From Verrucomicrobiota bacterium (lineage in GTDB: Bacteria; Verrucomicrobiota; Verrucomicrobiia; Opitutales; Opitutaceae), in the NCBI GenBank assembly GCA_030832235.1, contig JAURJO010000007.1, positions 1-14,833 of the forward strand: a stretch of 14,833 nucleotides of DNA. Direction: 5' to 3'. Under the pieces are notes generated by a model. It was not told the origin of the DNA, searched no databases, and saw nothing but the letters and a program-made list of their open reading frames with translations. Numbering within the stretch: the first letter of the stretch is position 1; every line of letters starts with the position of its first letter. The position numbers and the translations under genes are program-made. Below are positions 6,272 to 14,760 of this stretch, piece by piece.

Positions 6272-7960
6272 TCAAAGCGCCGCGAGCACTTCTAGCCGGC
6301 GGCGGTAGCGCGCGCCGACAGCCGCCGGGGCGAAACGCGCCGCGACGGTCGCCCGCGCCGCCGCTCCGAGACGGGCGCCGAGCGCCGGGTCGGCGAAAAG
6401 TTCCCGCATGTGTTCCGCGGCATGCGTCGGATCGGGGTCGGCCCAGGTGCCGCCCTTCGCGTACGGGCCGTGGCTGCGTTCCAGGGTGACGAGCGGCGCG
6501 CGAACCGGACGGCCGTTGGCGGGGGTGACGAATTCCGCGGTGGCCGACCAGTCCGTGCTGATCACGGGTTTTCCCAGATGCATGCACTCGGCCACGGCGA
6601 GCCCGAAGCCCTCGGAGCGGTGCATGGAAACCAGGCAATCGCAGGCGGCCTCCAGCGCGTAGAGATCAGCGCGGGACAGTGTCTCCGTGATCAGAACCGT
6701 GCCCGGCAAATCCCGCACCGCCTCACGCAGTGCGGCGAAGTCCGTCTCGTTGCCGGCCACATTCTGAACCTTGAGCACGAGGGCCGCGCCGCCGCCTTCC
6801 CGCGCCGGCGGCAGGGCGGCGCGACGGAAGGCCTCGACGGCGGCGCGCGGGTTTTTCCGTTCCGCGTAGGAGTTGAGATCGAAGAGCGACAGAAAGAGGA
6901 ACGCGTCGCTTGGCAGCGCGAAACGCTGCCGCCACGCAGCCCGGTCGCCGGCCGGCGGAGCGAACGCGATCGCGTGCGGCATCGTCAGCACGGGCAGGGG
7001 AGATTTCTCCCGCACGGCCGCGGCGGTGAAATCGCTGGGGCACCAGATTTCGTCGAAGAAATCGAAGCTCGGCAGCCACGCGTCGGGGAACTCCGGCAGT
7101 TCCCATGCGAAATAGCCGATGTTGTAGCGCCCCGCGCGGAAGCTGGCGCCGTGGTGGTGGTCGATCTCGTGCGCGGCCGGCGGATCGACGTGGAAAACAT
7201 TCACACCGTGGGGATTCTTCTCCCCGAGTCGCGCGGCGTAGGTGTCGTCCCCGAGGCGGTTGCGGCAATTCAACTTCAGCGGCACCAGCGCCGAGGGAAG
7301 CGCCGCTGCGTCGGCAGCGCGGACCATGCAGCGCGCAGACTCGCCCACGCCGAGGTCGGCGGTGAGGAACCCCACGATGTTGAGGCCGAGCCGCGCGTGC
7401 CGGCGGGCGAAAGCCGCCGAGAACGGCGCGGCGCGTTGGCTGAAGTCAAAGATCACCTCGCCGTCCGCGGTCGCGATCGTCTCGACGCGCAGCTGCCGGT
7501 TGCGGTTCTGCACGCGAAAGCGCTGCCAGGGTCCGAAGCCCGTCACGCGGCCGGCCCACGCCAGCCCGTTGGTCAGGCCCACGCCATCCAATGAAAAATT
7601 GAGAACCGCGGCCTCTTCGGAGGGCACGGTAACGGCCAATTCCCAGGGGCCGTTTGCACCGGGAGGAACGGCTCCCGATATTGCGCCATTTAATAAGAGC
7701 CTGAGGCCGGGGGTTCCCGCCTCGATGCCGCGCGCCTCGGGATGGACCCGGACGTGGCCGCGAACCACCAGCCGCGTCCCCGGCGCCAACGGCGGCAGCC
7801 GGACGGCCGCCGAGTCGCGGATCCAAGCGGAGCCCGGCTCGAACTCGTCGAAGAAAAGCCCGGTGTACGACGCGAAGCGCCGCGAGAAGGCGCCCCCGGC
7901 GGGAGGCTGGCGGTTCCCTTGAGCCATGGAGGCCGGAGGCAAATCGGCGCTTCTCGGCAT
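6272..7960 (-). CDS. GT4-type glycosyltransferase with N-terminal accessory domain
   Basis: This 562-residue protein is predicted to transfer a sugar from an activated nucleotide donor, probably in the cytoplasm during surface-glycan synthesis. The catalytic part starts near residue 192 with LNIVGFLTADLGVGESAR. It includes GYFAWELPEFP (282-292) and the C-terminal Rossmann domain with the conserved basic pair R368/K369 in AERKNP. The hallmark EGFGLAVAE (450-458) gives the E-x7-E nucleotide-sugar motif of GT-B group 1 enzymes. Residues about 30-175 are extra to a usual GT4 enzyme and look beta-rich, with repeated hydrophobic/charged alternation. They could bind carbohydrate, but I do not recognise them. 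The ATG at 7960 is preferred over the one at 7927 because GGAGG lies about 11 nt upstream of it and nothing similar precedes 7927. The gene is divergent from the 8017 membrane protein. No transmembrane segment is evident. Confidence 0.88.
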   Translation of the reverse strand: MPRSADLPPASMAQGNRQPPAGGAFSRRFASYTGLFFDEFEPGSAWIRDSAAVRLPPLAPGTRLVVRGHVRVHPEARGIEAGTPGLRLLLNGAISGAVPPGANGPWELAVTVPSEEAAVLNFSLDGVGLTNGLAWAGRVTGFGPWQRFRVQNRNRQLRVETIATADGEVIFDFSQRAAPFSAAFARRHARLGLNIVGFLTADLGVGESARCMVRAADAAALPSALVPLKLNCRNRLGDDTYAARLGEKNPHGVNVFHVDPPAAHEIDHHHGASFRAGRYNIGYFAWELPEFPDAWLPSFDFFDEIWCPSDFTAAAVREKSPLPVLTMPHAIAFAPPAGDRAAWRQRFALPSDAFLFLSLFDLNSYAERKNPRAAVEAFRRAALPPAREGGGAALVLKVQNVAGNETDFAALREAVRDLPGTVLITETLSRADLYALEAACDCLVSMHRSEGFGLAVAECMHLGKPVISTDWSATAEFVTPANGRPVRAPLVTLERSHGPYAKGGTWADPDPTHAAEHMRELFADPALGARLGAAARATVAARFAPAAVGARYRRRLEVLAAL

Positions 7961-8016
7961 GGCAAAGCTTTCCTCCCCGCGGTCGTCCGCCTTTCCGCGT
8001 AGTCAGGCGGACGTAC
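7961..8016. promoter_or_regulatory. Divergent start region with ribosome-binding sites
   Basis: Only 56 bp separate the two divergent start codons as annotated. On the - strand GGAGG precedes the glycosyltransferase ATG at 7960. On the + strand AGGCGG (8005-8010) sits 6 nt before the TTG at 8017. Two promoters in so little space would overlap each other or lie inside the opposite gene. A later start for the + strand gene would leave more room. I see no convincing -35/-10 boxes. Confidence 0.4.
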
Positions 8017-10212
8017 TTGCGGAGCGCATCTCGGCGCGGCTCAACGGAACCGCTGCGACATCGGGCCGCTCAAGGCGGCTCGAACCTACCCTTGATTCAC
8101 CTTCCCGCAAAGTTCCCGGCACCTTGGCGCTTGGGCATGCTCCTGCTGGTCACCTCCCTCGTGTGGGTGGTCCACCACGGGCGCTTTTCCGCGGCCGACT
8201 GGTTGCTGCCGACGGATTATTCCGGTGACGCGCACGAAGTGTTGGCGCGCATCAAGGCGGCGGGTGAGGGCGTGGGGGTTCCGCTTGTTCCACAGCGGAT
8301 CGACCGCCTCGGGGCTCCATTTGGCGCCGACTGGAGTGACTACCCGACGCCCGACAAACCGGTGATGCTTCTGCTCGGGGCGCTGTCGCGCTGGACCGGG
8401 GTTTCCCTTGCGGCGAATCTCGGCCTGCTGCTGGCGCAGCTGGCGTCGGCTGCGTCATTTTACCTCGCGGCGCGATGGCTGCGGGTGCGTTGGGAGTGGG
8501 CGTGGGCGGGAGCGCTGCTATACGCGTATTCGTACCACGTCTTCCACCGCGGCCTCGCGCATTTTTCCTTCGTGCTGTCGTGGACGGTTCCGGTGGGCCT
8601 GCTCGCGGTCTGGTTGGTCGCGCGGAGCCGCCGTTTGGGCTGGAAAAGCCCCGGCGCGCTGGTGTGCCTCGGCGCCGCGGCCGGCCTCGGCGCGGGAAAT
8701 CCTTATCTGCTCCTTTTCTGGGGGCAGTTGCTGCTTTGGGCGCTGGTCGTGCAATGGCTCGGGCCGCGCCGCCGCGTCAATCTTGGTCTCGGTATTGCGG
8801 CCGGGGTCGTCGCGCTCGCGGTTTTTCTGATCTGCAACGCCGAACTCTGGCTGCACGCGTTTGAACCCGACGGGTTGCCACTGCTCTCGCGCAATTACGG
8901 CGGCACCGAGCGCTATGCGCTGAAGCCCGTCGAAATGTTCATCCCGCCGGAATTTCATCGCGCGGATTGGCTGGCGTTCCTCGGTCAACGCTACCGGCGC
9001 TGGTCCGAATGGAACGGTGAGGCGTTTCTGCCTTACCTCGGCGTCTGCGGGATGGCGGGACTGGTGTGGCTGGCGGGGCTCGCCGTCGTGCGGCTGCTGC
9101 GCGGGCGGCCCGTGCCGGGGCAGGCACTCACCGCCGGTTGGCTCATCGCCTACGCCGGAGTCGGGGGCCTGACGAACTTCATCGCCTTCTTCGCGGGCTT
9201 TCAGGTGTTTCGCGCCACGAACCGCGTCGCGGTCTTCATCTCCGCGTTGGTACTCGTGTTCCTGGTGGTGCGGCTCTCGAGGCTCACCGCGCGTTGGCCC
9301 GCCGGTTTGAGCGTGGCCGCGGCGTTGGCGCTGGCCGCGCTTGGACTGCTTGACCAGTTGCCCCGCACGGTCGCGCCGGAGCGCCGCGAGCGCATCGCGG
9401 CGGACGTGGCGTCCGACCGTGAATTGGGCGCGCGTCTGGAGGCCGCGTTACCCCCGGGCGCGCGGGTTTTCCAACTGCCGGTCCTGGGTTTTCCCGAGGT
9501 CGTGCCGCCGCACCGGCTGACGGATTATGAGCATTTCCGTCCTTACCTCGCGACCGACGGCCTGAAGTTCAGTTACGGCGCGGCCAAGCATCGAGCCCGC
9601 GGCCGTTGGCAGCGCGAGCTCGAGGGCGAGCCGGTCGCCGCGCTGGTGCGGCGCCTCGAGGAACACGGGTTCGGCGCGCTCTACCTGAACCGCAAGGGAT
9701 TCGGCGACCGCGCCGAGGGCATGCTCCGCGAGCTGGCCGCGGTCGGCTACGGTCAGGTCATCAGCGGACGGATGGGCAACCAAGTCGTCGTGCTGCTTCG
9801 TCCGAAGGCGGACCCGCAGCCGCCGTTCGCACGCTCCTTCTCGCCGGGGCGCGGCTGGAACCTGCGTCCGGAGGACGGGGTGCGCTGGGGTGGCGGAAGC
9901 ACGACGCTTTCTTTTTACAATCCGCTCAATGTGCCCGTCACGCTGACCGCGAGCCTTGAGTTGGTCGGCGCCACCGCGGGCGAGGTGCAACTTTGGCGGG
10001 GCCGGCAGCGCCTCGCGCAGGCATCCTTGGAGACGACTTCATCGCGTGTAGTGGTGGATGCTCTGGAGATGGCGCCGGGCTTGAACGTCTTCCGGCTCGA
10101 GTCGTCGCAGGCCGCCGTGCGCGGCGCCGGCGGGCGTGGTCCGCTGCGGGTCATCGGGCTGCTGCGCACTTCCGTAGGGCCTCCCGGCACGCCCGCCGTG
10201 GCTGACAATTGA
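8017..10212 (+). CDS. GT-C-like integral membrane protein, probable lipid-linked sugar transferase
   Basis: This protein of up to 731 residues has many hydrophobic segments between about 37 and 445 and a long C-terminal non-membrane part (about 450-731). The loop after the first segment has DYSGDAHEVL with D71, the position where GT-C glycosyltransferases carry a catalytic acidic residue. YSYHVFHRGLAHFSFVLSW (171-189) and GNPYLLLFWGQ also resemble that class. The soluble part contains VFQLPVLGFPE (484-494), then a segment ending in a beta-rich stretch (about 600-715). Transfer of a sugar from a polyprenyl carrier outside the inner membrane is an inference. The start is uncertain: TTG at 8017 has AGGCGG 6 nt upstream, TTG at 8092 has a weaker AAGGCGG, and ATG at 8137 would leave the first membrane segment too short. 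The permease gene follows on the same strand. The exact family is unknown to me. Confidence 0.78.
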   Translation: MRSASRRGSTEPLRHRAAQGGSNLPLIHLPAKFPAPWRLGMLLLVTSLVWVVHHGRFSAADWLLPTDYSGDAHEVLARIKAAGEGVGVPLVPQRIDRLGAPFGADWSDYPTPDKPVMLLLGALSRWTGVSLAANLGLLLAQLASAASFYLAARWLRVRWEWAWAGALLYAYSYHVFHRGLAHFSFVLSWTVPVGLLAVWLVARSRRLGWKSPGALVCLGAAAGLGAGNPYLLLFWGQLLLWALVVQWLGPRRRVNLGLGIAAGVVALAVFLICNAELWLHAFEPDGLPLLSRNYGGTERYALKPVEMFIPPEFHRADWLAFLGQRYRRWSEWNGEAFLPYLGVCGMAGLVWLAGLAVVRLLRGRPVPGQALTAGWLIAYAGVGGLTNFIAFFAGFQVFRATNRVAVFISALVLVFLVVRLSRLTARWPAGLSVAAALALAALGLLDQLPRTVAPERRERIAADVASDRELGARLEAALPPGARVFQLPVLGFPEVVPPHRLTDYEHFRPYLATDGLKFSYGAAKHRARGRWQRELEGEPVAALVRRLEEHGFGALYLNRKGFGDRAEGMLRELAAVGYGQVISGRMGNQVVVLLRPKADPQPPFARSFSPGRGWNLRPEDGVRWGGGSTTLSFYNPLNVPVTLTASLELVGATAGEVQLWRGRQRLAQASLETTSSRVVVDALEMAPGLNVFRLESSQAAVRGAGGRGPLRVIGLLRTSVGPPGTPAVADN

Positions 10213-10280
10213 CGGCGAGTGCCGCTGTTTTCGGATTCGCCAGCGGGCGGGATTCCGGTGGAGTCGCGCCGGTTTTTCCC

Positions 10281-11252
10281 GTGAGCACCCCTCCCCGCAC
10301 CTCCGAGCCCTCCGGCGCTGGCCGCGCCCGTCGCGTGATGGAGACTCTCGGCATCCTGCCGATGCTCATCGTGGTGGCGGGCGTCTTCGCGGTGCTCACG
10401 CCGAAGTTCCTCACCGCCGCCAACCTTATGAACGTGGCGCGGCAGGCCTCGATCAATGTGGTGCTCGCGGCCGGAATGACGTTCGTCATTCTCACGCGCG
10501 GGATCGACCTCGCCGTCGGCTCGGTGCTCGGGCTCACCGCGGTCGTCGCCGTGCAATTGTCACTCGACCCCTCGTGGGCCTGGGCCGCCGTGCCGGTGAG
10601 CCTCGCGCTTGGCGCCGGAGTGGGCGCGGTCACGGGCGCCGCCGTGGCGTACGCCGGGTTGCCGCCGTTTATCATCACGCTTGGCACCTACACCGCTTTG
10701 CGCGGCGCGGCGTATCTCGCCGCCGGGGGTACCTCGGTGATCAACAACGACCTCGCGTTCGCGTGGATCGGTAACGACTACCTCGGGCCCTTGCCGTGGC
10801 TCGTGGTCCTCGCCGCCGCGACCATCGGCTTGTGCGCGTTCATCCTCAACCGCACCGTCTTCGGCCGCGATGTCCTCGCGCTCGGTGGCAACCCCGAGGC
10901 CGCCCACCTCGCGGGCGTGAACTCCGGTCTCGTCCTCGTCGGGGTCTACACGCTTGCCAGCCTGCTCGCCGCGCTCGGCGGGGTGATGAGCGCCAGTCGT
11001 CTCTACAGCGCGAACGGCCAGCTCGGCACCGGTTACGAGCTCGACGCCATCGCCGCCGTCATCCTCGGCGGCACCAGTTTCGCCGGCGGCGTCGGCGGCA
11101 TCCTCGGCACGCTCTGGGGCGCGCTCGTCATCGCTGTGCTCAACAACGGCCTCACTTTGCTTGGCGTCTCGTTCTTCTGGCAGCTCGTCGCCAAGGGCGC
11201 CGTCATCGTCCTCGCCGTCGGGCTCGACCGCTTCCGGCGCGCGGCGGCCTGA
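10281..11252 (+). CDS. ABC transporter permease, RbsC-like (ribose/simple-sugar family)
   Basis: This 323-residue inner-membrane subunit should form the channel of a sugar ABC importer together with an ATPase and a periplasmic binding protein. The family signature is strong: NVVLAAGMTFVILTRGIDLA followed by VGSVLGL, then PPFIITLGTYTALRG, GGNPEAAHLAGVN (the cytoplasmic loop that contacts the ATPase) and AAVILGGTSFAGGVGG near the end. About eight to ten hydrophobic segments are visible. I prefer the GTG at 10281 because it gives an N-terminus of normal length, MSTPPRTSE, about 20 residues before the first membrane segment, with strongly GC-ending codons. An in-frame TTG at 10209 would overlap the previous stop as TTGA and add 24 residues. 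No ATPase or binding protein is encoded in the window, so its partners must be elsewhere. Substrate is unknown; the family imports ribose, xylose, galactose, autoinducer-2 and related compounds. Confidence 0.92.
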   Translation: MSTPPRTSEPSGAGRARRVMETLGILPMLIVVAGVFAVLTPKFLTAANLMNVARQASINVVLAAGMTFVILTRGIDLAVGSVLGLTAVVAVQLSLDPSWAWAAVPVSLALGAGVGAVTGAAVAYAGLPPFIITLGTYTALRGAAYLAAGGTSVINNDLAFAWIGNDYLGPLPWLVVLAAATIGLCAFILNRTVFGRDVLALGGNPEAAHLAGVNSGLVLVGVYTLASLLAALGGVMSASRLYSANGQLGTGYELDAIAAVILGGTSFAGGVGGILGTLWGALVIAVLNNGLTLLGVSFFWQLVAKGAVIVLAVGLDRFRRAAA

Positions 11253-11321
11253 ACGGAGCCTCGGATCGCCCTGGAGTTTTTGACGCGACCTCGCGCCCGC
11301 GCAAACGTCTCCTTTCCCGCC

Positions 11322-14300
11322 ATGCACCCCGCTCGTGTTTTCCTCCGGCTGGCTTTCGCCGGCTGCCTCCTTGCTTCCATTCACGCCGCCGAGACCACCC
11401 CTGCCCCGCGGCCCGGCGGCGAGCTAAGGCTCCACAAATGGTCGGGTGAGATCAACGTCCCCGATCCCGTCGCGTGCACCGTCGATCCGTGGGGACGCGT
11501 CTACGTTTCCGCCACCACGCGGCGCAAGGTCGGCGACCTCGACATCCGCGAGCACACGATGTGGATCCCGGACGACGTGGGGCTCACTTCGGTCGAGGAA
11601 AAGGCCGAGTTTCTCCGCCGGGAACTCGCTCCCGGCCGGCTGCGCGCGCCGCGCGGCGGGCTCCGCGACCACAACGGCGACGGCTCGATCGATTGGAAGG
11701 ATCTCACCCACCACACCGAGCGCATCTACCAGCTGCGCGACACCGATGGCGACGGCACCGCCGACCGCATCACGGTCTTCGCCGAGGGCTTTAACACGGA
11801 GGTCACCGGGATTGCCGCGGGCGTCCTCTGGCACGACGGTTGGGTCTACGCCACCATCGCGCCGGACCTGTGGCGGTTCCGCGACGTCGACGACGACGGC
11901 GTGGCCGACGAGCGCGAGAAACTCGTGAGCGGCTTCGGGCTGCATATCGCGTACGCGGGGCACGACATGCACGGGCCCATGGTCGGCCCGGACGGACGCA
12001 TCTACTGGTCGATCGGCGACAAGGGCGTGAACGTCACCTCGCGCGAAGGTCGGCGGTTCGTGTTTCCCAACGAGGGCGCGACGCTGCGGATGGAGCCCGA
12101 CGGGTCCGGTTTCGAGGTCTACACCCGCGGCAACCGCAATGTGCAGGAGCCGGCATTCAACGAGGTGGGCGACCTGATCGGGGTGGACAACGACGCGGAC
12201 CAGCCGGGCGAGCGCGAGCGCTTCGTGCACCTGGTGGAGGGCAGCGACAGCGGATGGCGGTGCAATTACCAGTACATGGCCACGCGGAGCCCGTGGATGC
12301 GCGAGGGCCTGTGGAAGCCGCACTTCCCGGGTCAGGCGGCCTACCTGTTGCCACCCTTGCTGAGCTATTCGGACGGACCCGCGGGGTTCAAATATCACCC
12401 CGGGGTCGCGCTCGGCGAGACGCTGCAAGGGACTTTTCTGCTCAACGAATTTCCCTCGGGTAAGATGCGCGCGTTCGGCGCGGAGCCGGTCGGCGCCACC
12501 TACCGCATGGTCGACGCGCGCGTGCTCAACGAGGGCATCATGGGCATCGGGCTCGCGTGGCATCCGGACGGCTCGCTGTTCCTCGCCGACTGGATCGGCG
12601 GCTATCCGCTCGACGGCCTCGGTGCTGTATGGCGCGCCGATGTCGCGGAGAACGCACGCGATCCCCGCCGTGAGGAGACGCGGGCGCTGCTCGAGGAGGG
12701 CTTCGGCGGCCGCAATCCCCTGGAGCTGCTCGGCCGGCTGGGGCACCCCGACCAGCGCGTGCGCCTGGGAGCGCAATTCGAGCTCGTGCGGCGCGGCCGC
12801 AAGGCGGAGCTGCTCGCGGTCGCGCGCGGCACCACCGTCGATCCCTTCGCCCGGCTGCACGCGATCTGGGGCTACGGCCAGCTCCTGCGGCGCGGCGCCG
12901 CCGATCTCGCGGCGCTCTCGCCGCTGCTGCGCGATCCCGACTCCGAAGTGCGCGCGCAAACCGCCAAGGTCGTCGGGGATGCCACGGCTGCCGGAAAGAC
13001 AATCTCCGGTGGCGAGTTGGTGCCGCTCCTGGCCGATCCGTCGCCGCGCGTCCGACTGCAGGCCGCGATCGCGCTGGGCAAGATCCGCGAGGCCTCGGCC
13101 GTCGACGCGCTTTTCGTCCTCGCCGAGCGGGACGGTGCCGATCCCGTGTTGCGCCACGCCGCTGCGTCCGGACTCGCGGGCTGCGCGGATCGCGCGGCCA
13201 TTCTGGCCCGGCTGCTTCACCCGTCCGCCACCGTGCGATTGATCGCGGTCGTGGCGTTGCGGCGACAGGGCAGTCCCGCGGTCGCGGAATTCCTGCACGA
13301 CGCCGATCCTCTCGTGGTCGCCGAGGCGGCCCGCGCCATCCACGATGACGCCTCGATCCCGGAGGCGCTGCCGGCCCTCGCGGCCCTGCTCGCGGAACGT
13401 CCTGCGGTCGAAATGACGGCGCGGCGCGCCATCAACGCGGGCCTGCGCCTTGGAACCGCGGATGCCGCGGATCGGCTCGCCGCTTACGGACTGGATGAGG
13501 CCGCACCCCAGCCGCTGCGCGCCGAGGCGCTGCGGTCGCTGAAGGTCTGGCGCAATCCGCCGCCCCTTGACCTCGTTGACGGCTGGGCACGGCGATTCTC
13601 CCCCGCGCCGGCCGCCGCCGTGCTGGCGCCCCGATTGCCGGCGCTGCTCTCGCTCCGTGACGCGGAGCTCAAATCCCTGGCGATCGAGGTGATGATCGCC
13701 CACGAACTGCGTCCCGCCCCCGCGGCGGGTGAGGCGATCGTGGCCGACGGTTCCGCCACGCCCGAGTTGCGGGCGCAGGCGCTGCGCCTGCTCGCCGCCG
13801 ACGGGTGGGGTGATCCGGCGGCGGCCCGCTCCTTGGATGCGGCGTTGCGCGACGATGCGCCTGCGGCGCTGCACCGCGCGGCTCTGGCGCTCTTGTTGCC
13901 CGCGGCAGCGGATCGTCTGGTCGCCGAGGCGCCGCGGGTGTTGGCGCGCCGCAGCCTGCCGGAAAAGCAGCACGCGATCGCGATGCTGGCGCGGGCCGGC
14001 ACGCCGGCTGCCGACGCGCAGCTTGGCGGTCTGGGCGCCGATCTTCTGGCCGGAAAAATCGAACCGGGCCTCGCGCTCGACGTGCTGGAGGCGCTGGAGG
14101 TGCGATCCGCCGCGGCGCCGGCCCTGGCCGCGCACCTGGCGGGGTGGGGTAAGCGCGCGGATGCCGCGGCGCGGCCGGAGTTGCTCGCGGGGGGCGACAT
14201 CGCGCGGGGCCGCGATCTCGTGGCCAACCACCTCGCGGCAAATTGCACCGCGTGCCACACCGTCGAAAGTTCCGGCGGCAGCGAGGTCGGACCGAACCTG

Positions 14301-14651
14301 CGCGCGATCGGCGCGCAACGCGATCCGGCTTACCTGCTCGAATCGATGCTCAACCCCTCCGCGCAGATCGCGACCGGCTACGGCCTCGTTTCCGTCAAAC
14401 TCAAGGACGGGACCGAGATCTCGGGCACCCTCGCGCGTGAGACGCCCGCTGCGGTCACGGTGCGGCTCTTCGACGGCCAGCAGCGCATTCTCCCGCTGGC
14501 CGAGATCGCCGAACGCAGCTCGCCGGTCTCGGTCATGCCGCCGATGCTGGGCATCCTGCAGCCGCGCGAGATCCGTGACGTGGTGGGTTACCTCGCCTCG
14601 CTCAAGGGCGCCCGCGCGCCGCGGAAGCGCGACGCCGGTAATGGCGAGTGA
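11322..14651 (+). CDS. Secreted PVC-type haem-binding protein: propeller dehydrogenase-like domain, HEAT-like repeats, CxxCH cytochrome domain
   Basis: This 1109-residue exported protein starts with a signal peptide (MHPARVFLRLAFAGC, hydrophobic to about 20, likely cleaved after HA or HAA near 22-23). The ATG at 11322 is chosen because this signal peptide begins there; the frame extends upstream to a TTG at 11280 without a good leader. Residues about 35-440 resemble the putative membrane-bound dehydrogenase domain of Pirellula and Verrucomicrobium proteins (sorbosone/glucose dehydrogenase-like propeller). They contain calcium-loop-like DHNGDGSIDWKD (116-127), DTDGDGTADR and DVDDDGVADERE. Residues about 460-930 are alpha-helical HEAT-like repeats. 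The C-terminal domain has a haem c site CTACH (C975, C978, H979) and a likely distal ligand M1072 in VMPPM. It probably oxidises a sugar-like substrate outside the cytoplasm and passes electrons to the haem. The substrate is unknown. It lies 69 bp after the permease gene in the same direction and may be cotranscribed. Confidence 0.93.
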   Translation: MHPARVFLRLAFAGCLLASIHAAETTPAPRPGGELRLHKWSGEINVPDPVACTVDPWGRVYVSATTRRKVGDLDIREHTMWIPDDVGLTSVEEKAEFLRRELAPGRLRAPRGGLRDHNGDGSIDWKDLTHHTERIYQLRDTDGDGTADRITVFAEGFNTEVTGIAAGVLWHDGWVYATIAPDLWRFRDVDDDGVADEREKLVSGFGLHIAYAGHDMHGPMVGPDGRIYWSIGDKGVNVTSREGRRFVFPNEGATLRMEPDGSGFEVYTRGNRNVQEPAFNEVGDLIGVDNDADQPGERERFVHLVEGSDSGWRCNYQYMATRSPWMREGLWKPHFPGQAAYLLPPLLSYSDGPAGFKYHPGVALGETLQGTFLLNEFPSGKMRAFGAEPVGATYRMVDARVLNEGIMGIGLAWHPDGSLFLADWIGGYPLDGLGAVWRADVAENARDPRREETRALLEEGFGGRNPLELLGRLGHPDQRVRLGAQFELVRRGRKAELLAVARGTTVDPFARLHAIWGYGQLLRRGAADLAALSPLLRDPDSEVRAQTAKVVGDATAAGKTISGGELVPLLADPSPRVRLQAAIALGKIREASAVDALFVLAERDGADPVLRHAAASGLAGCADRAAILARLLHPSATVRLIAVVALRRQGSPAVAEFLHDADPLVVAEAARAIHDDASIPEALPALAALLAERPAVEMTARRAINAGLRLGTADAADRLAAYGLDEAAPQPLRAEALRSLKVWRNPPPLDLVDGWARRFSPAPAAAVLAPRLPALLSLRDAELKSLAIEVMIAHELRPAPAAGEAIVADGSATPELRAQALRLLAADGWGDPAAARSLDAALRDDAPAALHRAALALLLPAAADRLVAEAPRVLARRSLPEKQHAIAMLARAGTPAADAQLGGLGADLLAGKIEPGLALDVLEALEVRSAAAPALAAHLAGWGKRADAAARPELLAGGDIARGRDLVANHLAANCTACHTVESSGGSEVGPNLRAIGAQRDPAYLLESMLNPSAQIATGYGLVSVKLKDGTEISGTLARETPAAVTVRLFDGQQRILPLAEIAERSSPVSVMPPMLGILQPREIRDVVGYLASLKGARAPRKRDAGNGE

Positions 14652-14731
14652 TTCAGCGAGGGGGTGCGGCCTCGGCGGATCAGGCTGAAACCGTTAAGGC
14701 CGAAGGGACTTTCGAATGGCTTCGCGATTTT

Positions 14732-14760
14732 AACCGCGGATCACGCTGATAACGCGGATT
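14732..14760 (+). repeat. Intergenic repeat AACCGCGGAT...AACGCGGATT
   Basis: AACCGCGGAT (14732-14741) is followed by CACGCTGAT and AACGCGGATT (14751-14760), a tandem-like degenerate repeat. It belongs with the motifs at 166, 334, 452, 620 and 6164. It lies 80 bp after the haem-protein stop. The rest of 14652-14833 has no recognisable gene; an open frame of 19 codons (14774-14833, ending exactly at the window edge) has nothing to support it. Confidence 0.55.

Noticed and set aside
6410..7594. Open frame of 394 codons antisense to the glycosyltransferase
   Set aside because: Composition is Arg/Gly/Val/Glu-rich with no domain, while the opposite strand carries the E-x7-E motif of GT4 enzymes.
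8518..8988. Open frames on the - strand across the GT-C-like gene
   Set aside because: They mirror the hydrophobic codons of the real gene and show no signature.
11424..14318. Open frame of 964 codons antisense to the haem-protein gene
   Set aside because: The + strand frame has a signal peptide, calcium loops and an intact CxxCH site. The antisense frame is low-complexity, Arg/Gly/Gln-rich and without any motif. Long antisense frames are expected in DNA with strong GC codon bias.
14660..14710. Possible terminator after the haem-protein gene
   Set aside because: CCTCGGC and GCCGAAGG can pair only with a bulge and a long loop, and no T-run follows.
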